Shown in pieces: positions 42,865 through 54,854 of a DNA stretch of 64,000 nucleotides; positions within the stretch are counted from its first letter, which is position 1, and the number at the start of each line of letters is the position of its first letter. Both the position numbers and the translations under genes were made by a program. The stretch comes from Lineus longissimus (lineage: Eukaryota; Nemertea; Pilidiophora; Heteronemertea; Lineidae): NCBI RefSeq assembly GCF_910592395.1, contig NC_088323.1:15239501-15303500 (forward strand), read 5' to 3'. The notes beneath the pieces were generated by a model. It was not told the DNA's origin, did no database searches, and worked only from the letters and a program-made list of their open reading frames with translations.

Positions 42865-43440
42865 CCAGCGAAATCTCGATATCACAGTGAATGATGGTCC
42901 TCTCAAATCTAAATGACTCAAATCACATATTTCTGATAGTTTTCAACAACTTTGTAAGTCAAATGAACGTCAGATACTCGCCATCCAGAACTAGGTTTTT
43001 CAAAAGTTTTCGTCAGGCTGATGCTATTCCAGAAAGGCCTCAATATCACAGTGAATGATGGTTCCCTCAAATCTAAAAGACTCAAATCACATATTTCTGA
43101 TAGTTTTCAACAACTTTGTAAGTCAAATGAACGTTAGGTACTCGCCATCCAGAAGTAGGTTTTTCAAAGGTTTTCATCAGGCTGATGCTATTCCTGAAAG
43201 GCCTCAATATCACAGTGAATGATGGTTCCCTCAAATCTTAATGACTCAAATCACATATTCCTGGTGGTTTTGAATCATTTTATACGTCAATAATCCTATT
43301 TTTTCCCAAGTTCATCTCAGGGGCTGAAAATTTTCCTGAAAAGGCTGTGTATCACATGGAATAACGGTTCCCTAAAATCATAAAGACTCAAATCACATAA
43401 TCCTGGTAGTTTTGAGGTAATCCAGACTTTGTTTTTTCCA
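42865..43440. repeat. ~165-bp tandem repeat, about 3.4 units
   Basis: Each unit starts CCTCAATATCACAGTGAATG and contains GACTCAAATCACATATTTCT, TTCAACAACTTTGTAAGTCA and CTCGCCATCCAGAA. Divergence rises toward the last unit. Confidence 0.88.
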
Positions 43441-43873
43441 AGGTTGTTGCAGAGGCTGAAGATACTCCCGGCCGGCAAAAGACCAGCGATAAAACGTTTC
43501 CTGCGCGATGAATTTCATCTCTCTCACATGATGAGTTTGAAATCGGAATATCCTGATTTTTAAAGCGGTTATCTGACTCTCGGGAAACTAACCGATGGAG
43601 ATACAGCCTCACAAGCTACGAACAACAGCGGCTGTGCAAAAAATATCAAAATAATAAATCGAGAAACTTGAAGGTAACGCTATGTTTCTTATGTCAAAGA
43701 AGCAGCTCTATAATTCTGACATTCTTAGCACAGAGGTAAGGCCAAGCATATTTGACTAATCGTTCAAAGGCCCCTTCAGTAGTGGAAGCAGGTAAGAGAT
43801 AAATAGGTTTGCGTTTGATGCAGTTGACCTCCTAAAGCTTTATAACGCGGTCATATCATAGCTAAGTCAACTA

Positions 43874-44292
43874 CAATTGAACTTCCCTCAGCAGGCACCT
43901 CTCTATTAAGGACACCTCTCTACTAAGGACACCATCTCTACTAAGGACACCTGCTCTACTAAGGACACCCTCTCTACTAAGGACACCCTCTCTATCAAGG
44001 ACACTAGTCCAAAGTTCCAAATTGGTTGTTTCCATTCAATTCAATCAAGATCTAATCAGGACACCTCTCTATTAAGGACACCAACTCTACTAAGGACACC
44101 ATCTCTACTAAGGACACCCTCTCTACTAAGGACACCCTCTCTACTAAGGACATCCTCTCTATCAAGGACACTGGTTTAAGATTCAAATTGGTTGTTTCTA
44201 TTCACTTCAACCTATCTAATCAGGACACCTCTCTATTAAGGACAGCATTTGTCTGTGCCAAGTGTGTCCTTAAAAAGAGACGTTTCACAGTA
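43874..44292 (+). mobile_element. 178-bp-family MITE, doubly expanded
   Basis: Contains two runs of 17-18-bp CTCTCTACTAAGGACAC units (about five each) separated by a central AAATTGGTTGTTTCCATTCA segment. The core is CTACTAAGG rather than CTATTAAGG, so the variant spread within this copy. Confidence 0.82.
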
Positions 44293-44539
44293 CTAGCAAG
44301 AAATTCAAGTTGCTATAGTACAAAAGGGTAATTTTTTCCGTTTTTGACAGGCAAACAGGCAAAAAACACAAATAGGCCAATGGAAAATGCATTCTAACAG
44401 TCGAGTTCAATGCTTCCTCCAAGGCCAGGGAAGTGAAACAAAGAATTTATCTAGGTGGACACAGGTAGGAAGAACGAGGCCAAGGTAATGCTAACCGTCT
44501 CCCCTTGGCAGTAGCAGCTGCGGAGAGATAAGTAAGATA

Positions 44540-44785
44540 TCGTAAGATGCAGCTACAGGGGTACGCCTTTCGTAATCACTGGTGGTCCAGGAAAATAGAA
44601 ATGCAGTTATACACAATGCCGTAGTGAAGTTATCATGCATACAAATTTGCTGAAACTTGGTACATATAGTGTGTGTATATCTGTCTGCACCATGGCAATG
44701 CAGAAATTTATACTCAGTAAAGATTTACGCAATCGGAATTCAGATACAAATTTCGAATTTTAAAATATTGTAGGCCTTTGATGCT
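44540..44785 (-). repeat. Dispersed repeat with ACACAATGCCGTAGT core (longest uninterrupted copy)
   Basis: Reads GGGGTACGCCTTTCGTAATC, then the shared GGAAAATAGAAATGCAGTTA and CACAATGCCGTAGT blocks, through to AAATTTCGAATTTTAAAATA and TAGGCCTTTGATG. It serves as the empty-site reference for copies at 34.2 and 49.3 kb that contain a nested MITE. Confidence 0.55.
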
Positions 44786-45877
44786 TTGCAGCATAAAAAG
44801 ACAAACTTTTTGGTAATTGATAGGAACAAGAATTTCACAAATGATCTGCAGTATCAAGTCTTGAATCATCTCTTAATGCACCTTGGCTAATAAGAATTTT
44901 AATGAAACCCAATTAAACGCTTCAGCAAGACTGAAAGGACAGTAAATTCTTACCAGCAATAGTGATGGCATCCTAAATCTTTGCAACAGCGTCAATGATA
45001 CAGCTACTATTTCACAGACAGTCTGACCTTATGCAACAGTGTCCTCCTTATGAAGATATTCAACACACACTAGGAGTTGATGTCACACTTTTTCTAATTA
45101 ACTTTTCTGACTAATTATTATCAGTGTTGAGAGGGACTCCACTTTTGGACACAAGCTATCTGACACAAGCTGACAATTCTTCAAGAAAACAAACCCAATT
45201 AGAACAGAGCTTTCTAATTAGTCGTCATAGTTACTGACACTAATTAGGCCATCCTTGAGTTTGCATAACTAATTAATGGGGAGCTGTATAATTAACAGCT
45301 TGGACAGATTTGATGGACAAGTGTTCAGGAAAGTATAGGTTGCTTGGCAGAATTATTGGAAGTGGTCAGTCTCCCTCGGATCTTATTTTCGGCATAAATA
45401 ATAATTAAGTGGAAGCCTCACCTCCTAATGGAATTGAAGATTCCATACGGTCTCTTATTTTCTCTGATAGTTACAACCGTAAAGCATCACTGCACCATAA
45501 GCTTGTTTGTCTCTTAGTAAAGGCCTCATAGGCCTACGATGGTCATGTTTTGTACCGGTGTGCAAGGGATAGTAGTCCTAGGGCTGATAGTCCGTGTAAC
45601 AATAGCCCGCATTGCTAAATGTTTTGGTTAGGGTTAGCGGTACAATAGATCATGCTGCTTAATTGGTCAAATACAATGCTACCGGACTATGACTCCAGGG
45701 GGACTATATCCGCTGTCACACCGGGTTGGCCCTAGGGTGTTGGGTACAATGTATTTAACTGGTTTTTAAAAGATTGTATATTTGTATGTCCTGCTATGTA
45801 TTGTTACTGTAATGTCCTCAGTTATGGGGTTTTTGAATAAATAAATAGGTATTTTATTGAATAGGTACAGAGATGTA
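44786..45877. other. Intronic sequence with a possible retroelement tail
   Basis: Ends with GGGTTTTTGAATAAATAAAT at about 45820-45850, which resembles a LINE/SINE 3' tail, but no coding part is recognisable upstream. The rest is unassigned. Confidence 0.4.
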
Positions 45878-46055
45878 CAGTAGAACCTCTCTATTAAGGA
45901 CATCCTCGGGACTGACTAGTGCTGTCCTTAACATAGAGGTATCTTGATAAGAGAGGTCAAATTGAATGGAAACGACCAATTAGGGACCAAACCTAGTGTC
46001 CTTGATAGAGAGGTTGTCCTCAATATAGGTGTGTCCGCTAAGGGAGGTACAACTG
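45878..46055 (-). mobile_element. 178-bp-family MITE, full length
   Basis: 178 bp, TA on both sides; end AAGGGAGGTACAACTG. Confidence 0.85.
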
Positions 46056-47145
46056 TACATACCATGATTGGTTGGGGTGCAAATTTGGTAATGATATGAT
46101 TATTTCAGAAGTTTTTCATTCACAGATATAAGGCATCTTGACCACCAAGGTTTTTGCATTTCATCAAGCCTGGCTATGTTCAAAGGTAGTATAGACTATG
46201 AGGTTCAGGATAATATACAGGGTGTCGGCCAAAAAAAACAATGCTGAGAGTAATTATTTGTACACCAATCTTCTAGTATGCAAGAAATCCAAGGACTGCC
46301 AATGACATCAGCGATGAATTATTGAAAACATTCACAATATTTTATCAGCTCAGTCAATGGAAAGAATGAAAGGAATTTAGAAAACTATTAATAGATTAAT
46401 CATAAATAATAAATTTGAGCTGATTATGGATGCAACACTTGGCCACATGGGAGTTTTACATGATCAAATTACAATTAACAAAGCCCAATTCAACCTGCCC
46501 GCATGACGGGTAATTTGTCAGTTACATTCATAAATGTTCGAACCTGTCCACCTACGCACACCACAGGACTGACGCCACATCCCATAACGACACCAAAACG
46601 GATCTTAACCCGGGTATTTTACAAAATTAGATCCTTTGAACAAGTTTAGATGAAATCAGGATGCATCCTGACACAATGATGACCAGCAAAAATATCACCA
46701 GTTTCCTTTGTGTGACAGCGGCATCCAGGAAATAAACCCAACCTGCTCCCTGGAGTCACTTTATTTTTGGGATCAGCCAAGGGCACTATTTTGTCCCATT
46801 TTTCTCCATGTTTTGTCCTTAACTGATTTCCTGCATTAAGCTATTTTGATGCCCCCTCCAATCTCGAGTCTGTCATGCAAAGACCCATGTCAAATTCGGT
46901 TTAATACTGGATAATCCTATTTGGTGGGTAATGTGTTATTCTGACAATCAACAGGGTTCCACGTTTTGTCTTGTGACCCATAGATAACCCTGGGCAAAGA
47001 ATTTGTGGCGTTTGATTATAATGACCAGTCCTTTGAGGGCAAAGTCATGACTTGGGCCCCAAAGGGTTAATGCAGGTCGAGGCTCTGTGTGTTGAGAAGT
47101 GGAGGTGTGTCGACTTCAAGAACTTGATTTTGGTCCGAACTGATG
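46056..47145. other. Intronic sequence; one mariner-like end
   Basis: ATACAGGGTGTCGGCCAAAA at about 46217 resembles a solo mariner terminus. Otherwise nothing recognised. Confidence 0.4.
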
Positions 47146-47415
47146 ACATGTTCACGCACACTAATGACATGTTGACACAAACTGATGACATGTTCACACA
47201 AACTGATGACATGTTCACACGAACAGATGACATGAACTCACAAACTGATGACATGTTTACGCAAACTGATGACATGACGCAGACTTATGACATGAACTCA
47301 CAAACTGACATTTTTACGCAAACTGATGACACATAACTGCAAACTGATGACATGTTCCCGCAAACCGAGAATAAGTTCACGCAAACTGCCTGATGACACA
47401 TTTAGGCAAACTAAT
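47146..47415. repeat. ~21-bp minisatellite, about 13 units (ACTGATGACATG core)
   Basis: Units like CACAAACTGATGACATGTT with variable GTTCACG/AACTCAC spacers; degenerates at the 3' side. Confidence 0.9.
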
Positions 47416-47789
47416 GACACGTTTCCGCTACAAATCTCCTGCACAGGAGTGCCAATCATGATCAGCATAGCACAAGCGATCCATTCCCACCAGGCCTAAA
47501 CCAACAACAATGTAATCATTATTGGTATAACTGTTTAAGTCACCCCCTTAGCATTCCAACATGGATAAAATGTCATTAATACCTAAACAGCACATTCTTT
47601 GCTTGATGTCTCGGCCGTCTGAGAACACAGGTCTTGGGGATTAGACGGGCCTAGTGGAAAAGTGTCAAGCACCAACTGGGTTTACATTTTCACACCTTCA
47701 AATATCATAAACAGAGGGCCGTTACATGTGGAGTAGAGGGGGGATGATTTCCGCAAATCCAAATTTTTCATGTCTGTTTTATTACATAA

Positions 47790-48105
47790 TGGTCGAAAGA
47801 ATGACATGCAATTAGCGATAAAAAGATTGCTTGTCTGCAAGTAAAATCAATCACTGCAGGAATTTTTATCACAGCCCAGCTGATAAGTGATTTTTGTCTC
47901 TTTGCGATCATAATCGCATGTGATAAAAGTATCTTGTCTGCAGTTGTCATTGCTGGCACCTCCGACAAGAATTTGTGACCACTACAACCTGAAATAAATA
48001 TCACACCCAGCGACTATCAATTTTATCGGCAGATGAGAGATCTTTTTATCACCCATCGCAGCGATAATTAACACGCTCACAAAAGTCATCTGTGCAGTGT
48101 GCTAA
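47790..48105. repeat. CTTGTCTGCAG-family element
   Basis: Repeats GCGATAAAAAGATTGCTTGT, ATCGCATGTGATAAAAGTAT and ACAAAAGTCATCTGTGCAGT belong to the family at 9.4-10.3, 49.9 and 61.9 kb. Ends approximate. Confidence 0.5.
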
Positions 48106-49254
48106 GGGGTTATATAGATAGAAATGATGTTTTCACTTACATTAACTTTTGCGGGCCTGGCTCCACATAATCCACACAGCACTATCACTACCATCACGAC
48201 CGAGCTAAACTACATGACAAAAGTAGATGCTTTCGTATTCCTCAAATACCCAAATCTCATATCAAAGTTATCCATATTCTCTCATAATTTTTCAACAAAC
48301 CACTATTTAAAGTTTTGAAATACAACAGAGAAAGCTAATGTCCAATTCAGACACTTGTAAATATCCATCGCGTTAACTCGAACAAAAGGCCAAATCCAAA
48401 ATGTCAACATAACCAGTGGTGACCGTTTGAGACCAACTGCTACATTTCATAAGATAATCCAACAAGATAATCCGAACGTGCTAGTCCACAAGACCATTTA
48501 ATGCGACGAATCAGTCAGAATTTACAAGTTCCTATGTCTTAAAACACCTTGTGACTGGTCTCAGCCCTCTCAGCACAACACCCCAATGAGCTAAGGATTT
48601 TCTCCTATTGAAAATCTTGTCCGTTGACCAGCACTCACTTGCAAAAAATACCTCTAAAATGCTTAATTTTGGTCCGATTTTGAAAATTCAAGGACTCACA
48701 TAGAGTTTAGACACAGATCTTTTCATTCATTCCATCAAAGTTAGACTTTAATGGGAGGAAGATGTTTGAAATCTGCCTGAATCAGAAATTTCACATCCAA
48801 GGACAGAGAGCTTTCCATTCCTTCTATCAAATTTAACATTAAGCAAGAGAAAGAAGTTTGAAATCTGCCTAAAGTTGAACATTTGACATCCCTGCACACT
48901 ACTTTTCTTGAATTTGCTCCACAAGGATTGTATCAAAGTGATAGGAAAGATTCAAGTACCCTGCCAAAGATTCGAATACAGCCAAATCAGGGTTTCCAAT
49001 GTCCCCAACCTGCTTGCGACCAGCCTAATTCCAAATGAAAACACAACAAGACCTCAACTTCGACCCCTGTCACATCTAACGAGATTACCACCGACGAAAA
49101 CCCAAACAAACTTACAGGGATTAAAATACCCTAATCTATCCCATGATTCCATGCTGGCTCGTGGCGACTGTCCAAATCGTCAATTCGCCATTTTAGTAAC
49201 AATGGGCGAGCGTCTCAATAGGCAGGGAACAGATTTAAGGAGATCATTATTTAA
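48106..49254. other. Intronic sequence with short internal duplication
   Basis: Two related ~85-bp blocks at about 48755 and 48845 (AAGTTTGAAATCTGCCT, then TTTGACATCC or TTTCACATCC). No gene recognised. Confidence 0.45.
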
Positions 49255-49690
49255 AGGGGTGCACCGTTGCCGTTTAGTCTTGGTTTGGAAAAGAGTAATG
49301 CAGTTATACACAATGCCGTAGTGAAGCCATCATGCATGCAACTTGGCTGAAATTTGGTATGGAGTACAGTGGAACCTCCCTTAACATACACCTCTCCATC
49401 AAGGACAACCTCTCTATTAAGGACACTAGTTTTGGTACCAAATTGGTTATTTCCATTCAATTTAACCTCTCCAACCAGGAAACCTCTCTAAGTAGGACAC
49501 CTCTCTATTAAGGACAGCACTTGTCAGTCCCGAAAGTGTCCTTAATAGAGAGGTTCTACTGTATATGTCTATCTGGTCTACAGAACCCCAATGTAAAAAT
49601 TCTGTCCCTATTTACGCAAATATAAATTTTCAAATTCAATTACATGTACAAATTTCAAATTCTTAACGAATGGCATTGGCCTTTAAAGCC
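49255..49690 (-). repeat. Dispersed ACACAATGCCGTAGT repeat with nested MITE
   Basis: The host repeat is interrupted at 49367-49561 by a 178-family MITE, then resumes at about 49562 with ATGTCTATCTGGTCTACAGA and ends near GCATTGGCCTTTAAAG. Confidence 0.65.
49367..49561 (+). mobile_element. 178-bp-family MITE nested in another repeat
   Basis: Carries a ~17-bp insertion (extra ACCTCTCTAAGTAGGAC module). TA on each side. Confidence 0.85.
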
Positions 49691-49879
49691 CTTTTAACTC
49701 TTCTGTATTGGACAAGAGGCAATTTCTTGATGTTATTTTAGGACACTCTTGTTAAACCCCACAAGTCTTGGCCCGAATCATCTACATTCCACCTCAGTGA
49801 CTGTACAAAAGTATTCAATAATTTCTACTTTAGGCCCCCCTTGCCCCCACTTGTATGGAATTTCCCCTCCCCTGGCTAA

Positions 49880-50253
49880 ATCGCCCAGCATACAAGTAAT
49901 TTTTGTCACTGCAACTTGTGATCATAATCACATGTAAAATTTGTTTGTTTGTGGTCGACATCACATGTGCCTGCAATAAATATCGGAAATTGCATCGACC
50001 TGTCATCAAAAACAAACCCTGCGATTACATGTTTTAAAATGTACCTGCAGATGGGCAATGTTTTTATTGCCGCAATAATTGTTGCAAGCTGAAGCAATAA
50101 AATTCACTTGTTTGTGGAGCGAAATTCCTTTTATGAAAACGAGGACGGGTTTTCCTCATTCTCACACACAGACAAGCAATCTCAGTCGCACATCAGCAAT
50201 TATAATTGCAAGTCGCAGCAACAAAAACGGCTTGTTTGCTTGCGCATCTTGGT
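49880..50253. mobile_element. CTTGTTTGC-ended element, same family as 47.8 and 61.9 kb
   Basis: Imperfect inverted ends: CAGCATACAAGTAATTTTTG at left and the reverse complement of AACAAAAACGGCTTGTTTGC at right. Internal ATAATCACATG and TCGCAG motifs. Possibly hAT-like; target duplication not resolved. Confidence 0.55.
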
Positions 50254-50276
50254 TTACATATCTTTCAAAGAATGTA

Positions 50277-50454
50277 CAGTGGAACCTCCCTTAGCGGACA
50301 CCTCTCTTTTAGGGACGGCCTCTCTATTAAGAACACTAGTTTTGGTCCCAAATAGGTTGTTTCCATTCAATTTGATCTCTCTAATAAGGACACCTCTCTA
50401 TTAAGGACAGCACTAGTCAGTCCCAAGGGTGTCCTTAATAGAGAGGTTCTACTG
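50277..50454 (+). mobile_element. 178-bp-family MITE, full length
   Basis: 178 bp with TA flanks, near consensus. Confidence 0.88.
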
Positions 50455-50716
50455 TAGTTAAGGAAGTAAGTGACTTGCCCAACATCACAAGCAAGTGAAC
50501 ATCACTGCATCAGATCACTGAGCAGCTGCGCTATGCCTCAAATTTCAAACAGGAAAACTGAGATGAACAAACTGAATGGTTTCATTCTTCCGACAGCCAG
50601 CCGGTAACAGAACTAACGTCATTATTTGGTGCTTATTCATCAGGAAGGTCATGACCCAAATTGAAAGGGGGGTAAATTAGAGGGGTTCGTGTATAAAAAA
50701 TCCATCACACAGCCTA

Positions 50717-51223
50717 TTGAGAGGTCGTGACAATGCCCCGAACAGATGGACTAGAGTCGATGAAGATACTCGTTTTCTTCATGTTCACCAGCGAATCCAA
50801 TTCAAGGTTCTTCTGCTAGTCTTTAAATCTCTGAAGGGACTTTCACCCACTTACATCTCAGAACTCCTGCCATTGTATGTGCCTGGACGATCGTTGAGGT
50901 CTGAAGACAGATGTCTGCTCAGGATCCCCAGGTTTCGCCTTCGGATATATGGTGGCAGGCGCTTCACAGTCCAAGCATGCAGGCTGTGGAATAGCCTCAG
51001 TCCTGATCTGCAGAATGCAGTTAGTGAGCAAATCTTCAGACAGGGTCTTAAAACGCACCATGGCAGGAGCTTCACAGTCCAAGCATGCAGGCTGTGGAAT
51101 AGCCTCAGTCCTGATCTGCAGAATGCAGTTAGTGAGCAAATCTTCAGACAGGGTCTTAAAACACACCATGGCAGGAGCTTCACAGTCCAAGCATGCAGGC
51201 TGTGGTTTTGTGGCTTTGTCTAA
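50717..51223 (+). pseudogene. LINE reverse transcriptase C-terminal fragment with tandem duplication
   Basis: Translation reads VHQRIQFKVLLLVFKSLKGL, SPTYISELLPLYVPGRSLRS and RRFTVQACRLWNSLSPDLQN, then IFRQGLKTH. This is the classical thumb/C-terminal region of CR1/Jockey-like LINE ORF2. A 114-bp segment beginning ACGCACCATGGCAGGAGCTT (RSFTVQACRLWNSLSPDLQ... KTHHG) is duplicated in frame, so the tail appears twice and a third time in part. No catalytic RT motif is in range, so it is a dead, 5'-truncated copy. Confidence 0.82.
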
Positions 51224-51289
51224 CTTGCCTCACTTCACCCAGGGGTATAAATAGCTACCGGTCAGAAATGTTCAGATTGCAGCGCTGGT

Positions 51290-52505
51290 TCAGCATATTA
51301 TCTGAGGTCTACTGAAAAGTTTCAGGACAGACGAGGGTTAAAGTTGATATCCGACTATAAAACCCAAAACTTTTAACTTTACGTAATTTTGTGAGATATG
51401 TCACGAAAATGAGCCACGTCACCAATTTTTTCCCACGTAAATATTTTCTGGTTAAGAGTATTCTAACTACGACCAAAATATCGTGACTTACATCATTGTT
51501 ATTCAAGTCTCCATCTTTTGGTTGACTACCCATAATCCCCATCTCATTGCGTATACACTGCGTCCTATTCCACGACAGAAAATAGACCCTACATTGCAGT
51601 CTGTCCACGAAATGCTTACTAGTCCAAGCCTTGTTACACTAGGCCTAGCAAAATACCGAACACAGTAGCTCAACTCATTTACAAATAAATAAAGCACAGT
51701 CTGTCCAAATTTTGGCTATGCGTCAACGCATGCATTCGATGCACTTGACCTGATATGTACATTAAACAGTCAGGATAATATGATGTCGAACTTCCAACAA
51801 TTTCCATACAATGCTTCGATGGTTTTGAAGTTGTTCATTGTTCAATAAAGGCCTATCAAAAGTGAGCAAGGCTTGTTGACGATCGGGGGAATTTGTGTTA
51901 GAAAATGTCAATGCCACTCAAAACTTGTCAAGTTTTTTGCGATCTCACTTGGGGTATCCAGGTCCCTGGAACTAAAATAGCGTGAGTCGGGAAAGATTTG
52001 TGACGTCAGAATGTCGTGAATTTGCTCAATTGGCACGGCCTAAATATAATCTATTGTTAAAGCATTATACACTTTTCAAGCATTCGTTTAAACCACGAAA
52101 ATAGGATGCTTGTGAAATTTTCACATTTTACAGTATGACCTGAGTACAGTCGACATGCTCATGAGTTTTTTGGTTCAAATTTTGTCAACATTTCAAAATC
52201 GGGGCAATTTTTGACCTAGTTTTTCTCAAATTGGGCATTTTACTTTGATACAAATGTATCATTCAATGTAATAGACATGAATGCTTTCAAAGATTTAATA
52301 TTACATAAATAGGAATGTCTTCAGACCCAAACAGAAGCCAGTCAAGTCAATAGCCATCTTTCTTCTAAAGTTGACTAATACAAACAGTGAAACAGATTAT
52401 TTGCAATTGAGGGCAATTTCTAGACCACGTCATGACGGTAATATGGATATATCATCAAATTTTAAATATTTATACCTAAATAAATGGCATACTGATAAAT
52501 GGACT
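51290..52505. other. Intronic sequence with no recognised feature
   Basis: Unique-looking, AT-rich toward the right. No gene recognised. Confidence 0.4.
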
Positions 52506-53440
52506 AAAATACGATAATGTGAATCATATGTATATACAATATGTGAATCCTATGTAAATACGCCATGTGAATCTTATTATAAATACAAAATTGTGAATCC
52601 TATGTAAACGTAAAAAAGTGAATCATATGTAAACGTACAAAAAAAGTGAATCCTATGTAAATACGCCAATGTGAATCTTATGTAAATACGGCACACCCGA
52701 TTTTTTTTAATCCTTTGTAAATACAGCAATGTGAATCATATGTAAACATGACAACGTGAATCCTATGTAAACACACAAAAAGTGAATCCTATGTAAATAC
52801 GCCATGTGCATCTTATTATGTAAATACAAAATTGTCAATCCTATGTAAACACACAAGTGAATCATATGTAAATACGCCATGTGCATCTTATTATGTACAG
52901 TGGAACCTCTCTATTAAGGACACCCTTGGGACTGACTAGTGCTGTCCTTAATAGAGAGGTGTCCTTATTAGAGAGGTCAAATTGAATGGAAACAACCTAT
53001 TTTGGACCAAAACTAGTGTTCTTAATAGAGAGGTTGTCCATAAAAGAGAGGTGTCCGCTAAGGGAGGTTCCACTGTAAATACAAAATTGTCAATCCTATG
53101 TAAACACACAAAATTGTAAATCCTATGTAAATAATCCATATGAATCCTATGTAAACACCAAAAATTTACTCCAATGTAAATATGCCAATGTGAATCCTAT
53201 GTAAACAAAAATTGACTCCTATGTAAATACGGCAATGTGAATTATATGTAAATGCAATAATGTGAATCCTTAAATATGGCAATGTGAATCCTATGTAAAT
53301 ACGACATGTGAATCCTATATAAACACAAAAAAAGAATCCTATGTAAACACACACAAACATTTGTGAATCCTATGTAAATACACCATGTGAATCTTATGTA
53401 AATATGACAATGTGAATCAATATGTAAATTCGCCTTATAT
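52506..53440. repeat. ~20-bp minisatellite (GTGAATCCTATGTAAATACG core), split by a MITE
   Basis: About 35 variable units before and after an intact MITE at 52898-53075. Spacers vary (GCCAT, ACAAAATT, GCAAT). The MITE sits after TGTGCATCTTATTATGTA. Confidence 0.88.
52898..53075 (-). mobile_element. 178-bp-family MITE inserted in a minisatellite
   Basis: 178 bp with TA on each side. Flanking array units resume directly, showing insertion into the existing array. Confidence 0.9.
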
Positions 53441-54472
53441 GCAGGGGTGACATCTCTGATAATTCAGCAAACAAACAGAAAATGATAAGAAATAATTTCC
53501 TGAAATACAAAGACCAAAACAACCTACACAAAGACTACAAGAAAATAAACAAATCTACTAACAATTCTACTCTGTGTGCAAAGGAGAAGAGAAGACAAAG
53601 ACAAAGAATGTGAGCATTATTTTATTCAATTTGCCAAGTCAGCTGTATCTCTTTTGAAAAGCAAAAAATAGCAAAAATCAGGCTCGAAAGATTGTATATC
53701 AAGTTGCAAATTTTCAAAGTCACGGTTGAAGCATCGAACTGTAGGGGGCAGCACCATACAGTGAATAAAATAACTGCTTGGCCTCGAAAATCCTGCTTCT
53801 GAAAAGTACCGAAACGATCAACGCAAGACTTGCTATAATCGTTCGAGCCTGATGGCAGCGCTCGCAGTGCCGTAAAATCATGTGTTTGTCACCAATAAAC
53901 GACCAGCATGTGACAAATCGAATGTTACGTGATGTCACAGGAAATCAGAGACATCGTTACCATCACCATTGCGATGTGCGAGAAGTTCATTGGTTCCGAA
54001 AGTACACTTTTTAGGCACTGTGACCTCAGGTGTCGAGCCTCGAACGACTCTGGCCAATCCTGCCTCCGCCTAATCTCTGACTCCCTAAGTGTCAATCCAC
54101 CTCATTCGATGATGAGAATCGAAATTCTTCCAATAAATTCATTTCAAATTTCAGGACAGAGTCGTCCACAAATGAAGAGTTCACATGCAAAAGGGACTAA
54201 ATCCACTTTAGGTCATTTTGAGTATACAACTTTTCCGACTCAAATGGTTTGTTAAAAAAAAGTAAAATCTTATTAGGATTTTGTAAGTTTGCAATGAAAC
54301 ACTTAGATTTCGGATCAAGGGTAAAGTCTGAGCTACATTTTACCCAAGTAAATCTCAGTTGTTTTCAGAGTGGCACTTTTGCATCTAAACTCTTGAAATA
54401 TAATTTTTCCCAAGATTTTTTCTCTTCATAGATTCACGTGTTGCTTCGGCCAAAACGTCAAAAGATGAACAG
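53441..54472. other. Intronic sequence with no recognised feature
   Basis: Short frames (for example 53929-54255 plus) show no recognisable domain. Confidence 0.4.
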
Positions 54473-54599
54473 CAGGGCCCGGTTGTTCAAAAGAAGTTAA
54501 ATTTCATTGATGTTAAGTTAAATATCAACGTTAAGTTAGGAATTTTAATGTTAAGTTATCTTTAAAAATGTATTTCTTCTTTTGAACAACCGGGCCCTG
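54473..54599. mobile_element. 127-bp hAT-like hairpin MITE
   Basis: Ends CAGGGCCCGGTTGTTCAAAA and its reverse complement, then TAAGTTAA-rich centre. The flanks ATGAACAG and ACGAATAG match at 6 of 8 bases, both mismatches C/T, consistent with an aged 8-bp hAT duplication. Confidence 0.75.
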
Positions 54600-54854
54600 A
54601 CGAATAGAAAAGGGATGTTAGTCTCAGAAAAGCTAGTCTACGGAATGTTTGTTAAATACCAGTGCCAAGCAAGAGACAGTTTTCGCTGAAATACGAGTCA
54701 TCAATGTATTTACCACAGATTTTCGCCTTTTAAATGGTTTTTCCTAAAACACAGCAAGTAAACAAAACAAAGGTGGACTATAAACAAAATTGGAATGCGA
54801 CGACTATACAACACATCGGAACTTCCGTCTCATGACTTGGATCAGCTACTCAGA

